Of a DNA stretch of 64,000 nucleotides, positions 8,404-17,201 are shown in pieces (within the stretch, counting starts at the first letter, position 1; every line of letters begins with the position of its first letter). This DNA is from Comamonas terrigena NBRC 13299. GTDB lineage: Bacteria > Pseudomonadota > Gammaproteobacteria > Burkholderiales > Burkholderiaceae_C. The stretch is taken from the NCBI RefSeq assembly GCF_006740045.1, contig NZ_AP019749.1, positions 4,545,001 through 4,609,000 on the forward strand, given 5' to 3'. The position numbers and the translations under genes are program-made. The notes under the pieces were generated by a model. It did no database searches and was not told where the DNA came from. It saw only the letters and a list, made by a program, of their open reading frames with translations.

Positions 8404-11400
8404 TCAGGCCTGGCGCCACTGCTGCATCAGCTGCGCCCACTTGGGCCGGGCGGCCTGCAGATGGCGCTCCTTCACATGGCCGTAACCCCGGATGTCCTCC
8501 GGAATGCGGGCGATCTGCACGGCCAGCGGCAGCTTCTCGGCCGTCAGGCCGGCCAGCAGTTCGTCCACGCTGGCCCGGTACTCGGCAATCAGCGCGCGCT
8601 CGGTCCTGCGCTCCTCGGTCTTGCCGAACGGATCCAGCGCCGTGCCGCGCAGGCCCTTGAGCTTGGCCAGCACGCCGAACGCACTGCGGATCCAGGGCTG
8701 GTAGGACTGCTTGACCAGGTGGCCCTGCGCGTCCTTGGCGGCCGACAGCGGCGGCGCCAGGTGGTGCACCAGCTTGTAGTCGCCTTCGAACATGTCCGCG
8801 ATCCGGGCGGTAAAGGCCGGATCGGTGTGCAGGCGGGCCACCTCGTACTCGTCCTTGTAGGCCATCAGCTTGAACAGATAGCGCGCCACGGCCTCGCTCA
8901 GCGCCGTGCTCTTGCCCAGCGCGCTTTCGGCCGCATGCACCCGGTCCACCAGCGCCTGGTACTCGGCCGCATAGGCGGCGTTCTGGTACCCGCCGAGGAA
9001 TTCCACCCGTTTGGCCACCAGTTCCTGCAGCGAAGGCTTCTTGACGATGCGGATCACCTGCGCCGCCTGGTAAAGCGCCTGCACCTCGGCCAGGTTGTGG
9101 GCGCAGCGGCGGCCCCATTCGAAGGCGGCCTTGTTGTTGTCCACCTGCACGCCGTTGAGCTCCATGGCGCGCATCAGCGCGGCGTGGGCCAGTGGCACGC
9201 GCCCCTTCTGCCAGGCGTAGCCCAGCATCAGCGGGTTGGTGTAGATGCTGTCGCCCAGCAGCTGCACGGCAGCCTGTTCGGCGTCGAAGCTGCCGACCAG
9301 CCCGGCGCCCACCGCCCCGACAATCGCGGCTTCGCAGCTGCCGCCAGGGAACTGCCAGTCCGGGTTGTGCACGAAGGCTGCCGTGGGCGTGCCGTGGCTG
9401 TTGAGCGCGACAAACGTGCGCCCGCTTTGCATCACCGCCAGCGAGGCCTTGTTGGCCGCCACGATGGGGTCGCACCCGATCACCAGATCGGCCTTGGCCA
9501 TGTCCACCTTGGTGGTGTAGATGGCATCGGGGCGGTTGGCAATCTGGATGTGGCTCCAGGTGGCACCGCCCTTCTGGGCCAGACCGCCGGCATCCTGCGT
9601 GACCACGCCCTTGCCTTCCAGGTGGGCCGCCATGCCCAGCAGCGAGCCGATGGTGATCACGCCGGTACCGCCCACACCGCCCACCACGATGCCCCAGGCC
9701 GTCTCGGCCACGGGCAGCACCGGTTCGGGAATGGGGGGCAGTGCCGACAGATCGCCCTTCTTCTCCTTCTTGGGCTTTTTCAGCGTGCCGCCTTCGACGG
9801 TGACAAAGCTGGGGCAGAAGCCTTTGACGCAGGAGTAGTCCTTGTTGCAGGTGTTCTGGTTGATGCGGCGCTTGCGGCCGAAATCGGTCTCCACCGGCTC
9901 CACCGACAGGCAGTTGGACTGCACCGAGCAATCGCCACAGCCTTCGCACACCAGCTCGTTGATGACCACGGTCTTGTCGGGCGTGGCCAAGGTGCCGCGC
10001 TTGCGACGGCGGCGCTTTTCGGTGGCGCAGGTCTGGTCGTAGATGATGGCCGTGCAGCCGGGGATCTCGCGGAACTCGCGCTGGATGCGGTCCAGCTCGT
10101 CGCGGTGGAACACCTCGATGCCCGGCGGCAGGTCGTTCAGCAGCTCCAGGTGCTTGGCGCGCGCCGGGTTGGCGTCCACATGGTGGGTGCGGCCATGGTA
10201 TTTGCTGGGGTCGTCCGTCACCACCACCAGCTTGACCACGCCTTCGGCACGCAGGCTGTGGGCGATCTGCGCCACGGAGTGGCCCTCCGGCCGCTCGCCC
10301 ACGGTCTGGCCGCCGGTCATGGCGACCGCATCGTTGTAGAGCAGCTTGTAGGTGATATTGGCGCCCGAGGCGATGCTCTGGCGGATGGCCAGCAGACCGC
10401 TGTGGAAGTAGGTGCCGTCGCCCAGGTTGGCAAAGACATGCTTGTCCGTGGTGAACGGCGCCTGCCCCACCCAGGTCACACCTTCACCGCCCATCTGCGT
10501 GAAGGTGCTGGTGTTGCGGTCCGGCATCCAGGTGGTCATGTAGTGGCAGCCGATGCCGGCCACCGCGCGCGAGCCTTCGGGCACGCGGGTGCTGGTGTTG
10601 TGCGGGCAGCCGCTGCAGAACCAGGGCGTGCGGTCGGCCGTGCCGGCCGGAATCTCGGCCAGCGACCGTTCCCGGGCCGCAATCACCGCCAGGCGCTGCT
10701 CCATGCGTGCTTCGATGTCGGCCGGGACGCCCAGCTTCTTCAGGCGCTTGGCAATCGCCTGCGCGATGATGGCGGGCGTCAGGTCGGCCTTGGGGCGCAG
10801 CAGCCAGTTCTGGCTGGGGTTGGGCATGCTCCATTCGCCGCCGGAATTGTCGCCTTCCTGCTCGTCGAACTTGCCCAGCACGTTCGGGCGCACATCGTTG
10901 CGCCAGTTGTACAGCTCTTCCTTGAGCTGGTATTCGATGACCTGGCGCTTTTCCTCGACCACCAGGATTTCCTGCAGGCCCTGGGCGAAATCACGGGTGA
11001 TCGACGCCTCCAGCGGCCAGACCACATTCACCTTGTGCACCCGGATGCCCAACTGGCGGCAGACCGCGTCGTCCAGGCCCAGGTCCACCAGGGCCTGGCG
11101 CATGTCGTTGTAGGCCTTGCCGCTGGCAATCAGGCCAAAGCGGTCGTTCTGCCCCTGCACCACGTTGTAGTTCAGCTTGTTGGCCCGCACATAGGCCAGC
11201 GCGGCGTACCACTTGTAGTCCATCAGGCGCGCTTCCTGCTCCAGCGGCGCATCGGGCCAGCGGATATGCAGCCCGCCCGGCGGCATGACAAAATCTTCGG
11301 GCAGCACGATGTTCACGCGGTCCGGATCGACCGAGATGCTGGCCGAGGACTCCACCACTTCCTGGATGGTCTTCAGCCCGGACCACAGGCCCGAAAACCG

Positions 11401-12003
11401 GCTCATCGCGAAGGCGTGCAGCCCCATGTCCAGGATGTCCTGCACATTGCTGGGAAAGAACACCGGCGTGCCGCAGGCCTTGAAAATATGGTCGCTCTGG
11501 TGGGCGGCGGTGGAGGACTTGCTGATGTGGTCATCGCCCGCAATAGCAATCACGCCGCCGTGTTTGGCGGTGCCCGCCATGTTGGCGTGCTTGAACACAT
11601 CGGAGCAGCGGTCCACACCCGGGCCCTTGCCGTACCAGATGCCGAACACGCCGTCGAACTTCTTGGAGTCAGGGTACAGATCCAGCTGCTGCGTACCCCA
11701 GACGGCCGTGGCGGCCAGTTCCTCGTTCACGCCCGGCTGGAAGACGATGTGATTGGCCTGCAAATGCTTTTTGGCGGCCCACAGCGACTGGTCGTAGGTG
11801 CCCAGCGGGGAGCCCCGGTAGCCGCTGATGAAACCGGCCGTGTTCAGGCCGGCCTGGGCATCGCGCTGGCGCTGCAGCATGGGCAGGCGCACCAGCGCCT
11901 GCACCCCGCTCATGAAGGCACGTCCATGCTGCAGGTCGTACTTGTCATCCAGCGTGACGGTTTCCAGTGCGCGGCGCACGCTTTCGGGCAAGGGGGCGTT
12001 CAT
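8404..12003 (-). CDS. indolepyruvate:ferredoxin oxidoreductase, fused alpha-beta (IorAB-type)
   Basis: The family oxidatively decarboxylates aryl- or branched-chain 2-oxoacids to acyl-CoA with transfer of electrons to ferredoxin. The 1,199-residue protein fuses both subunits. Residues 20-400 form the pyrimidine/CoA-side domains. WFCSGCPHNTS is near 461. The thiamine-diphosphate motif runs from GDG at 528 to N557. A ferredoxin-like section has CEGCGDC at 686-692 with C698, and further Cys at 719, 725 and 730. The gamma domain starts near 768 with GIVVGGVGGTG. The start ATG at 12001-12003 has a strong GGAGGT seven bases upstream. It is divergent from an Lrp regulator, as expected for amino-acid-derived substrates. 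The exact substrate cannot be read from sequence. Confidence 0.9.
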   Translation of the reverse strand: MNAPLPESVRRALETVTLDDKYDLQHGRAFMSGVQALVRLPMLQRQRDAQAGLNTAGFISGYRGSPLGTYDQSLWAAKKHLQANHIVFQPGVNEELAATAVWGTQQLDLYPDSKKFDGVFGIWYGKGPGVDRCSDVFKHANMAGTAKHGGVIAIAGDDHISKSSTAAHQSDHIFKACGTPVFFPSNVQDILDMGLHAFAMSRFSGLWSGLKTIQEVVESSASISVDPDRVNIVLPEDFVMPPGGLHIRWPDAPLEQEARLMDYKWYAALAYVRANKLNYNVVQGQNDRFGLIASGKAYNDMRQALVDLGLDDAVCRQLGIRVHKVNVVWPLEASITRDFAQGLQEILVVEEKRQVIEYQLKEELYNWRNDVRPNVLGKFDEQEGDNSGGEWSMPNPSQNWLLRPKADLTPAIIAQAIAKRLKKLGVPADIEARMEQRLAVIAARERSLAEIPAGTADRTPWFCSGCPHNTSTRVPEGSRAVAGIGCHYMTTWMPDRNTSTFTQMGGEGVTWVGQAPFTTDKHVFANLGDGTYFHSGLLAIRQSIASGANITYKLLYNDAVAMTGGQTVGERPEGHSVAQIAHSLRAEGVVKLVVVTDDPSKYHGRTHHVDANPARAKHLELLNDLPPGIEVFHRDELDRIQREFREIPGCTAIIYDQTCATEKRRRRKRGTLATPDKTVVINELVCEGCGDCSVQSNCLSVEPVETDFGRKRRINQNTCNKDYSCVKGFCPSFVTVEGGTLKKPKKEKKGDLSALPPIPEPVLPVAETAWGIVVGGVGGTGVITIGSLLGMAAHLEGKGVVTQDAGGLAQKGGATWSHIQIANRPDAIYTTKVDMAKADLVIGCDPIVAANKASLAVMQSGRTFVALNSHGTPTAAFVHNPDWQFPGGSCEAAIVGAVGAGLVGSFDAEQAAVQLLGDSIYTNPLMLGYAWQKGRVPLAHAALMRAMELNGVQVDNNKAAFEWGRRCAHNLAEVQALYQAAQVIRIVKKPSLQELVAKRVEFLGGYQNAAYAAEYQALVDRVHAAESALGKSTALSEAVARYLFKLMAYKDEYEVARLHTDPAFTARIADMFEGDYKLVHHLAPPLSAAKDAQGHLVKQSYQPWIRSAFGVLAKLKGLRGTALDPFGKTEERRTERALIAEYRASVDELLAGLTAEKLPLAVQIARIPEDIRGYGHVKERHLQAARPKWAQLMQQWRQA

Positions 12004-12295
12004 AGGCCACCTCCATGCACTGCAGCGGCAGTTCCTGCGCCCTGGGCCGGAAGGCGGGGCTCGGCTGGGGCGCGCACGCTGGCGCACCCGGCTTCGGAAT
12101 AGGCTTTCATCGCTTGTCTCCATGGGCGGCGCAGTGGTCCCGTCTGGAGCGAATCCCGCAGACATGGCCCCGCACCTTTTGTATGTAATTTCGATGATGC
12201 GGGTCAAGTGTAGGTTCCACCGCCCGGAAGGTGATTGCTTTCTTTGCCGACTTCCTGCAGTCTTGCGCAAGGATTTTTCTCAGATCTACCAAAAA

Positions 12296-12790
12296 GTGAA
12301 CAATCTCGACAAATTCGACCTGGGCATACTTGCCGCCCTGCAGGCCGACGGCCGCCTGACCAATGCCGAGCTGGCCCAGCGCGTGGGACTGTCGGCTGCG
12401 CCCTGCTGGCGGCGCGTGCGGGCGCTGGAAGAGGCGGGCTTCATCCGCGGCTACCACGCCGAGATCGACCGCCACAAGATCGGCCTGGGCGTGCTGGCCT
12501 TTGTGCGCATCGATGCCGAAATCAGCACCGGCGTGCGCACCCGCGAGATGGAGGAAGCCATCCGCGCCATTCCCGAAGTCGTGTCCTGCCACTACATCAG
12601 CGGCAAAGGCATGTTCGAGCTGCAGGTGGTGGCCAAGGACCTGGAAAGCTTTTCGCACTTCACCCGCACCGTGCTGCTGAACCTGCCAAATGTGAAAGAC
12701 ATGCACACCAGCTTTTCGCTGGGCGAGGTCAAGTCCAGCAGCGCCTGGCCGCTGGGCCATCTGCAGCCCAAGGCGCCTGCCAGGGGCTAG
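12296..12790 (+). CDS. Lrp/AsnC family transcriptional regulator
   Basis: This 164-residue DNA-binding regulator has the family layout. A winged helix-turn-helix at residues 5-60 contains LDKFDLGILAALQADGR and NAELAQRVGLS. A C-terminal RAM ligand-binding domain follows, with the usual ISGKGMFELQVVAKDLESF region. The start is uncertain: I chose GTG at 12296 because it gives the normal Lrp N-terminus, though its Shine-Dalgarno is poor. Divergent from the 2-oxoacid:ferredoxin oxidoreductase, with about 290 bases between, it is the likely regulator of that gene, sensing an amino acid or its oxoacid. This role is inferred from gene order. Confidence 0.88.
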   Translation: MNNLDKFDLGILAALQADGRLTNAELAQRVGLSAAPCWRRVRALEEAGFIRGYHAEIDRHKIGLGVLAFVRIDAEISTGVRTREMEEAIRAIPEVVSCHYISGKGMFELQVVAKDLESFSHFTRTVLLNLPNVKDMHTSFSLGEVKSSSAWPLGHLQPKAPARG

Positions 12791-12914
12791 TGCAACCCGC
12801 GGACAACGCTGCACTGCAGCACGCCCCGGCCGCGCCGCAAGACCGCCAACTGACTGTCACCAAGGCGTCCGACCGCCTGCACGGCGCGCGGCTTCCAAGC
12901 ACAATGGCCCGGCC

Positions 12915-14633
12915 ATGTCCGAAGCCTCTCCTCCCCCCTCTTCCGATTCTTCTGGCGCGCACGGCCCTGCTGCGCCCGTTCCGCCTGCACCGGCGCCGGC
13001 GCCCGCCGGCCAGGTGCTGGAAGACCCGGCCAGCCCGCACAGCCGCTCGCCCCAGGCCAGCAAGCCGGTGTCCACCTGGGCACCGCTGGTGGCTTCCCCC
13101 AGCTTCCGCATGCTCTGGGGGGTCACGCTGGCGGCCAATATCTGCATGTGGATGAACGATGTGGCCGCAGCCTGGATGATGACCTCGCTGACCACCTCGC
13201 CGGTGCTGGTCGCCCTGGTGCAGACCGCCTCCACCTTGCCGGTCTTTCTGCTGGGCCTGCCCAGCGGAGCGCTGGCCGACATCCTGGACCGCCGCCGCTA
13301 TGTGATTGCCACCCAGTTCCTGGTGGCCACGGTGGCGGTGCTGCTGTGCATCACCGTGGCCATGGGCTGGATGACGGCACCGCTGCTGCTGGCCCTCACC
13401 TTTGCCAACGGCATCGGCACGGCCATGCGCTGGCCGGTGTTTTCCGCCCTGTTGCCGGAGATGGTCAGCAAGGCCCACCTGCCATCGGCCATGGCGCTCA
13501 ACGGCGTGGCCATGAATGCCTCGCGCATCGTCGGCCCGCTGGTGGCGGGCGCCATCATCGCCAGCCTGGGCAGCGCCTGGGTGTTTGTGCTGAATGCCGT
13601 GCTGTCCATCCTCTCCGGCATCGTGCTGGTGCGCTGGAAGCGCCACCAGCCGGAAAACCCGCTGGGCCGCGAACGCCTGCACAGCGCGATGCGCGTGGGC
13701 CTGCAGTTCGTCAAGGAGTCGCCGCGCATGCGCGCCGTGATTGCGCGCACCGTGGCGTTTTTCTTCATGTCCACCGCCATCATGGCGCTGCTGCCGCTGA
13801 CGGCCCAGCGTTTCGAGGGGCACTTTGTCGGCGGCGCCGGCACCTTCACCATCCTGCTGGCCTCCATGGGTGCAGGCGCCATCATCAGCGCCATGTTTCT
13901 GCCGCGCCTGCGCCAGGCGCTGGGCGAAAAGCTGGTGATTGTCGGCACCTGCGTGATGGCACTGGCCACGGTGGGCGTGGCCCTGGTGCCGCACCTGCTG
14001 CTGGCCATTGCCTGCATGATGGTGGCAGGCATGGCGCTGATCTCCACCGCCAACAGCCTGGGCGTGAAGGCCCAGATGGCCCTGCCCAACTGGGTGCGTG
14101 CCCGCGGCATGGCGGCCTACCAGATGTCCATCATGGGCGGCACGGCCATCGGTGCGGCACTGTGGGGCAAGGTGGCCTCGCTGACCAGCGTGCCCACCAG
14201 CCTGATGGCCGCGGCCGTCACCGGCGTGCTGGTGATGCTGCTGGTGCAGCGCCTGGTGACCGAGCGCCAGGCGCTGGAAGACCTGAGCCCCTCCAAGGCC
14301 TGGATACCGCCTACGCACGACCGCCCCGAAGGCGGCCGCGTGGTGGTACAGATCGAATACCGCATCAACCCCGCCAAGGCCCGGCGCTTTCGCACGCTGA
14401 TGCAGGAAAGCCGCCGCAGCCGCCTGCGCCAGGGGGCGGTGGGCTGGAGCCTGCTGCACAGCATGGAGCAGCCCGAGCGCTATGTGGAGCAGATCGTGGA
14501 TGAATCCTGGACCGAGCACCTGCGCCGCTTTGAACGCGTGACGGCCGCCGATGTGGCGCTGCGCGAACGCAAGCTGGCCTTCCATGTGCACGACACCCCG
14601 CCGACCGTGCGCCGCTACTTCGAGACGGATTGA
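12915..14633 (+). CDS. MFS transporter of the MFS_3 type with C-terminal dimeric alpha-beta barrel domain
   Basis: This 572-residue protein starts with a Pro/Ala-rich tail of about 50 residues. A major-facilitator domain of about 10-12 helices follows, containing GLPSGALADILDRRR, a motif-A-like loop, and NGIGTAMRWPVFSALLPE. After about residue 460 comes a soluble domain resembling antibiotic-monooxygenase-like barrels (VVVQIEYRINPAKARRF to the end). This architecture matches the 'transmembrane secretion effector' MFS family, related to enterobactin exporter EntS. No siderophore genes are nearby, so the cargo is unknown. No Shine-Dalgarno is obvious; an ACAAT element lies close upstream. Confidence 0.85.
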   Translation: MSEASPPPSSDSSGAHGPAAPVPPAPAPAPAGQVLEDPASPHSRSPQASKPVSTWAPLVASPSFRMLWGVTLAANICMWMNDVAAAWMMTSLTTSPVLVALVQTASTLPVFLLGLPSGALADILDRRRYVIATQFLVATVAVLLCITVAMGWMTAPLLLALTFANGIGTAMRWPVFSALLPEMVSKAHLPSAMALNGVAMNASRIVGPLVAGAIIASLGSAWVFVLNAVLSILSGIVLVRWKRHQPENPLGRERLHSAMRVGLQFVKESPRMRAVIARTVAFFFMSTAIMALLPLTAQRFEGHFVGGAGTFTILLASMGAGAIISAMFLPRLRQALGEKLVIVGTCVMALATVGVALVPHLLLAIACMMVAGMALISTANSLGVKAQMALPNWVRARGMAAYQMSIMGGTAIGAALWGKVASLTSVPTSLMAAAVTGVLVMLLVQRLVTERQALEDLSPSKAWIPPTHDRPEGGRVVVQIEYRINPAKARRFRTLMQESRRSRLRQGAVGWSLLHSMEQPERYVEQIVDESWTEHLRRFERVTAADVALRERKLAFHVHDTPPTVRRYFETD

Positions 14634-14670
14634 CCCGGCGGCCCGGCCGCGCCGGGTGGCCGATGCCCAC

Positions 14671-14699
14671 AAAAAAGGATGCCCGGGGCATCCCTTTTT
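14671..14699. terminator. bidirectional rho-independent terminator between MFS gene and mltA
   Basis: GGATGCC and GGCATCC form a short stem flanked by A-runs on the left and T-runs on the right, so it can act on both strands. It lies 37 bases after the MFS stop and 122 bases after the mltA stop, between the two converging genes. Confidence 0.8.
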
Positions 14700-14821
14700 A
14701 TTGCAGCGCAGCATGCTGCCCGAAATGTCTGCACTGGCGAGGGCCTGCCGGATCTGCGGCCCGGAAAGACCTGCGCCAGAGCAAGCGCCCATCGCCTGCG
14801 CAGCACCGGCGGCAGCGGAGA

Positions 14822-15994
14822 CTAGCCTCCGCGCACCGGCACGCCCTTGGGCCACAGCACCCAGAGACGCAGGTTCTGCTTGATGCGCCCGGCCAGCTCC
14901 CCGGCTTCATGCCCCCAGCCCATGAAATAGTCGGCACGCACGGCACCCACAATGGCGCTGCCCGTGTCCTGCGCCAGCACCAGCCGGCTCAGGCTGACCT
15001 GCGGGCCGGTGGAATGCAGCCATACCGGCGTGCCATAGGGAATGCTGCCGCGGTCCACGGCAATGCTGCGCCCGGGCGTCAACGCCACGCCCTGCGCGCC
15101 CTTGGGCCCGAAGTTGATGTCCACTCCTTCCAGGGCTTCCTCGCGGAAGAAGACATAGCGCGGATTGCTCCACATCAGCTCCTGGGTACGGCCGGGGTTC
15201 TGCGCGATCCAGGCCTTGATGCCCGGCCAGGTGGCATCGCGCACCAGGCCCTGGTCCAGCAGCCATCTGCCGATGCTCTTGTACGGCTGGTCGTTGGTGC
15301 CGGCGTAGGCCACGCGCACCTGGCGCACACGGCCGTCGGGCTCGGTGATCTGCAGGCGTCCCGAACCCTGGATGTGCAGCACCATGGCCTCGACCGGATC
15401 GTTCATCCAGGCAATGACCTTGCCCTGCAGCGCGGCCTGGGCGGCGGGCAGGGTTTCGATCTGCTGGCGGGTGTACCAGGGGCCGCCCTTGGCGGTGCGG
15501 CCGGCCGGCAGGGCATACAGCGGAATGTTGAACTCGGCCGTGGGCTGGCGGCTGGCGATGATCTGCGGCTCGTAATAGCTGGTCAGCATGCCGTCCACGC
15601 GGCCGTCATGGCCTTCCACGCGGTAAGGCTGCAGGCGGGAGCGCAGCCACAGCTGCTGCTCGGCCTCGCTGGACAGGCTCATGCGCCGCACCTCGCCGCA
15701 CAGCGGCGAAAACGCCGGACTGGGGCGCTCGCAGCTCTTGAGCATGGCGTTCCAGGCTTCGTGCAGGGCGTCCTGCTGCACGCCGGGCAGCTCGGCCCAG
15801 CGCACCGGCACCCAGCGGCTCTTGGGCTGCAGGGCCGTGGGCGGCAGCGGCTCGGCGTCGCTGCCATCGCCCAGGGCGATCGAAGGCTCGGAAGGCAATG
15901 GGCCGGAACCCGTAGGCTTGGGGGGGCTGGAGCAGGCCACCAGGCTTCCTACAATGACAGCCAACGATGCTCGCAGCAGGAGAGAGAGATTCAT
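14822..15994 (-). CDS. mltA: membrane-bound lytic murein transglycosylase A
   Basis: MltA cleaves peptidoglycan glycan strands to 1,6-anhydro products at the outer membrane. The 390-residue protein has a signal peptide with the lipobox LVAC ending at Cys21. The MltA domain follows, with the signature LTSYYEPQI at 137-145. The C-terminal 3D domain contains DRGSIPYGTPVWLHS and VLAQDTGSAIVG. The likely catalytic aspartate is D355 in RADYFMGWG. The ATG at 15992-15994 has only an AGGG close upstream. Its first bases overlap the start codon of an opposite-strand small gene at 15993. It converges with the MFS gene. Confidence 0.93.
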   Translation of the reverse strand: MNLSLLLRASLAVIVGSLVACSSPPKPTGSGPLPSEPSIALGDGSDAEPLPPTALQPKSRWVPVRWAELPGVQQDALHEAWNAMLKSCERPSPAFSPLCGEVRRMSLSSEAEQQLWLRSRLQPYRVEGHDGRVDGMLTSYYEPQIIASRQPTAEFNIPLYALPAGRTAKGGPWYTRQQIETLPAAQAALQGKVIAWMNDPVEAMVLHIQGSGRLQITEPDGRVRQVRVAYAGTNDQPYKSIGRWLLDQGLVRDATWPGIKAWIAQNPGRTQELMWSNPRYVFFREEALEGVDINFGPKGAQGVALTPGRSIAVDRGSIPYGTPVWLHSTGPQVSLSRLVLAQDTGSAIVGAVRADYFMGWGHEAGELAGRIKQNLRLWVLWPKGVPVRGG

Positions 15995-16118
15995 GACCCT
16001 GATTTTGCTTGAAGCGCTACTGGCTTTGTTGGTATTGGTGTTGATTGTCTGGTGGACCATGTTCTCCGGTCGCCCCAAGGGCGAACGACCGCCGCCGGAC
16101 GAGCCACCGCAGCACTAG
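15993..16118 (+). CDS. 41-residue single-span membrane protein, start overlapping mltA start
   Basis: This short frame encodes MTLILLEALLALLVLVLIVW, a continuous hydrophobic helix at residues 2-23, followed by a polar tail ending GERPPPDEPPQH. It has a good ribosome site: AGGAGAGAGAG ends five bases before the ATG. The frame ends at a TAG with no coding sequence beyond. The ATG shares its first two bases with the mltA start codon on the other strand (CATGA). No homologue is recognised by eye. It could be a genuine small membrane protein, or a chance frame in the mltA leader. The ribosome site and clean topology favour the former. Confidence 0.6.
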   Translation: MTLILLEALLALLVLVLIVWWTMFSGRPKGERPPPDEPPQH

Positions 16119-16346
16119 CCTCCGGCGCGGCGACCGCGGCGTGGCACCGGGTGTTGCGCACGGGCATGGTGCATCGCTGCGGCGCAGCATGGCGCTGGCC
16201 GCCGGACCGGCCCGCCTGGCCGTGCGGGCGTCCGAGGTGGCTGCGCACACTATGAAAAATCTTCATTGCCCGCAGTGCCAGCGCACACTCCCCCTACCAA
16301 CGGCCTACACTGCCTCTGGTGTCCTACGTGAACCGGCCCGAGACGC

Positions 16347-16365
16347 TGATAGCCTCGAGGCATCA
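16347..16365. repeat. near-perfect palindrome upstream of the OmpA-like lipoprotein gene
   Basis: TGAT, A, GCCTCGAGGC, ATCA: a 10-bp perfect core with matching outer arms and one extra base on the left. It lies about 79 bases before the start at 16444, where an operator or stem-loop could act. The rest of the 325-base stretch 16119-16443 holds no gene I can support. It also holds the AGGAG ribosome site at 16431-16435. Confidence 0.35.
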
Positions 16366-16443
16366 CGTCACCACAATTTCAGGTCCGCGACGTGGCGATT
16401 GCCGCGTCGCCTACTCCACGCAACCTGACTAGGAGTGTTTTTT

Positions 16444-17100
16444 ATGCGTAACAAGATCATCCTTGCAGCCGCCACGGCCGCCGTCCTCACCATCACCGGC
16501 TGCGCCAACACTGGCATGAGCGACACCACCCGCCGCACCGCCACCGGTGCCGGCGTGGGCGCCCTGGCCGGCGCCGCCATCAGCGCGGCCACCGGCGGCA
16601 AAGCCGGTGTGGGTGCGGTTGCAGGCGCTGCCGTGGGCGGCCTGGGCACCTACATCTGGTCGCAGCACATGGAAAAGCAAAAGCGCGAGATGGAAGCCGC
16701 CACCCAGGGCACCGGCGTGGCCGTGACCCAGACGGCAGACAACCAGCTGAAGCTGGACATCCCCAGCGACATCTCGTTTGCCACCGGCAAGTCCGACATC
16801 CAGAGCAACTTCGCCCCCATCCTGGACCGCTTTGCCGAAGGCCTGCGCAACAACCCCAACACCGATGTGCGCATCGTGGGCCACACCGACAGCACCGGCA
16901 CCGACGCCATCAACAATCCGCTGTCGCTGCACCGCGCCGAATCCACCCGCAACTACCTCACTGCCCGCGGTGTGAACGGCAACCGCATCCGTGTGGAAGG
17001 CCGTGGCTCCATGCAGCCCGTGGCCACCAACGACACGGCCGAAGGCCGTGGCCGCAACCGCCGCGTGGAAATCTTCGTGGGCGAACGTTCGGCCCAGTAA
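16444..17100 (+). CDS. OmpA-like peptidoglycan-associated lipoprotein with glycine zipper
   Basis: This 218-residue envelope lipoprotein has a signal peptide ending in the lipobox ITGC at Cys20. A glycine-zipper segment follows at about 34-72 (GAGVGALAGAA and GAVAGAAVGGLG). The OmpA C-terminal domain at about 100-215 contains ISFATGKSDIQ, VGHTDSTG and SLHRAESTRNYL. D149 and R164 match the residues that bind peptidoglycan diaminopimelate. The layout is that of YiaD-like proteins. The ATG at 16444 has AGGAG eight bases upstream; a GTG three codons earlier is less likely. It is monocistronic and ends in a strong terminator. Confidence 0.92.
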   Translation: MRNKIILAAATAAVLTITGCANTGMSDTTRRTATGAGVGALAGAAISAATGGKAGVGAVAGAAVGGLGTYIWSQHMEKQKREMEAATQGTGVAVTQTADNQLKLDIPSDISFATGKSDIQSNFAPILDRFAEGLRNNPNTDVRIVGHTDSTGTDAINNPLSLHRAESTRNYLTARGVNGNRIRVEGRGSMQPVATNDTAEGRGRNRRVEIFVGERSAQ

Positions 17101-17120
17101 AACCGTCGGCGCCAGACCAC

Positions 17121-17146
17121 AAAAAGGCCGCAGTCGCGGCCTTTTT
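17121..17146. terminator. bidirectional terminator between the OmpA-like gene and the response regulator
   Basis: AAAAAGGCCGC and GCGGCCTTTTT form an 11-bp stem around AGTC. A and T runs on both sides allow use by both converging genes. Confidence 0.88.
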
Positions 17147-17201
17147 GCATAGGGAAACACCTGGGTCGTGGCGGCCATGCGTCCCACCACCCTGGCGGGG
17201 C

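Noticed and set aside
8302..12102. Very long plus-strand open frame (over 1,200 codons) opposite the 2-oxoacid oxidoreductase gene
   Set aside because: It is a mirror frame of a clear GC-rich gene. Its translation is His/Gln/Gly/Val-rich with no family resemblance, as expected for an antisense frame.
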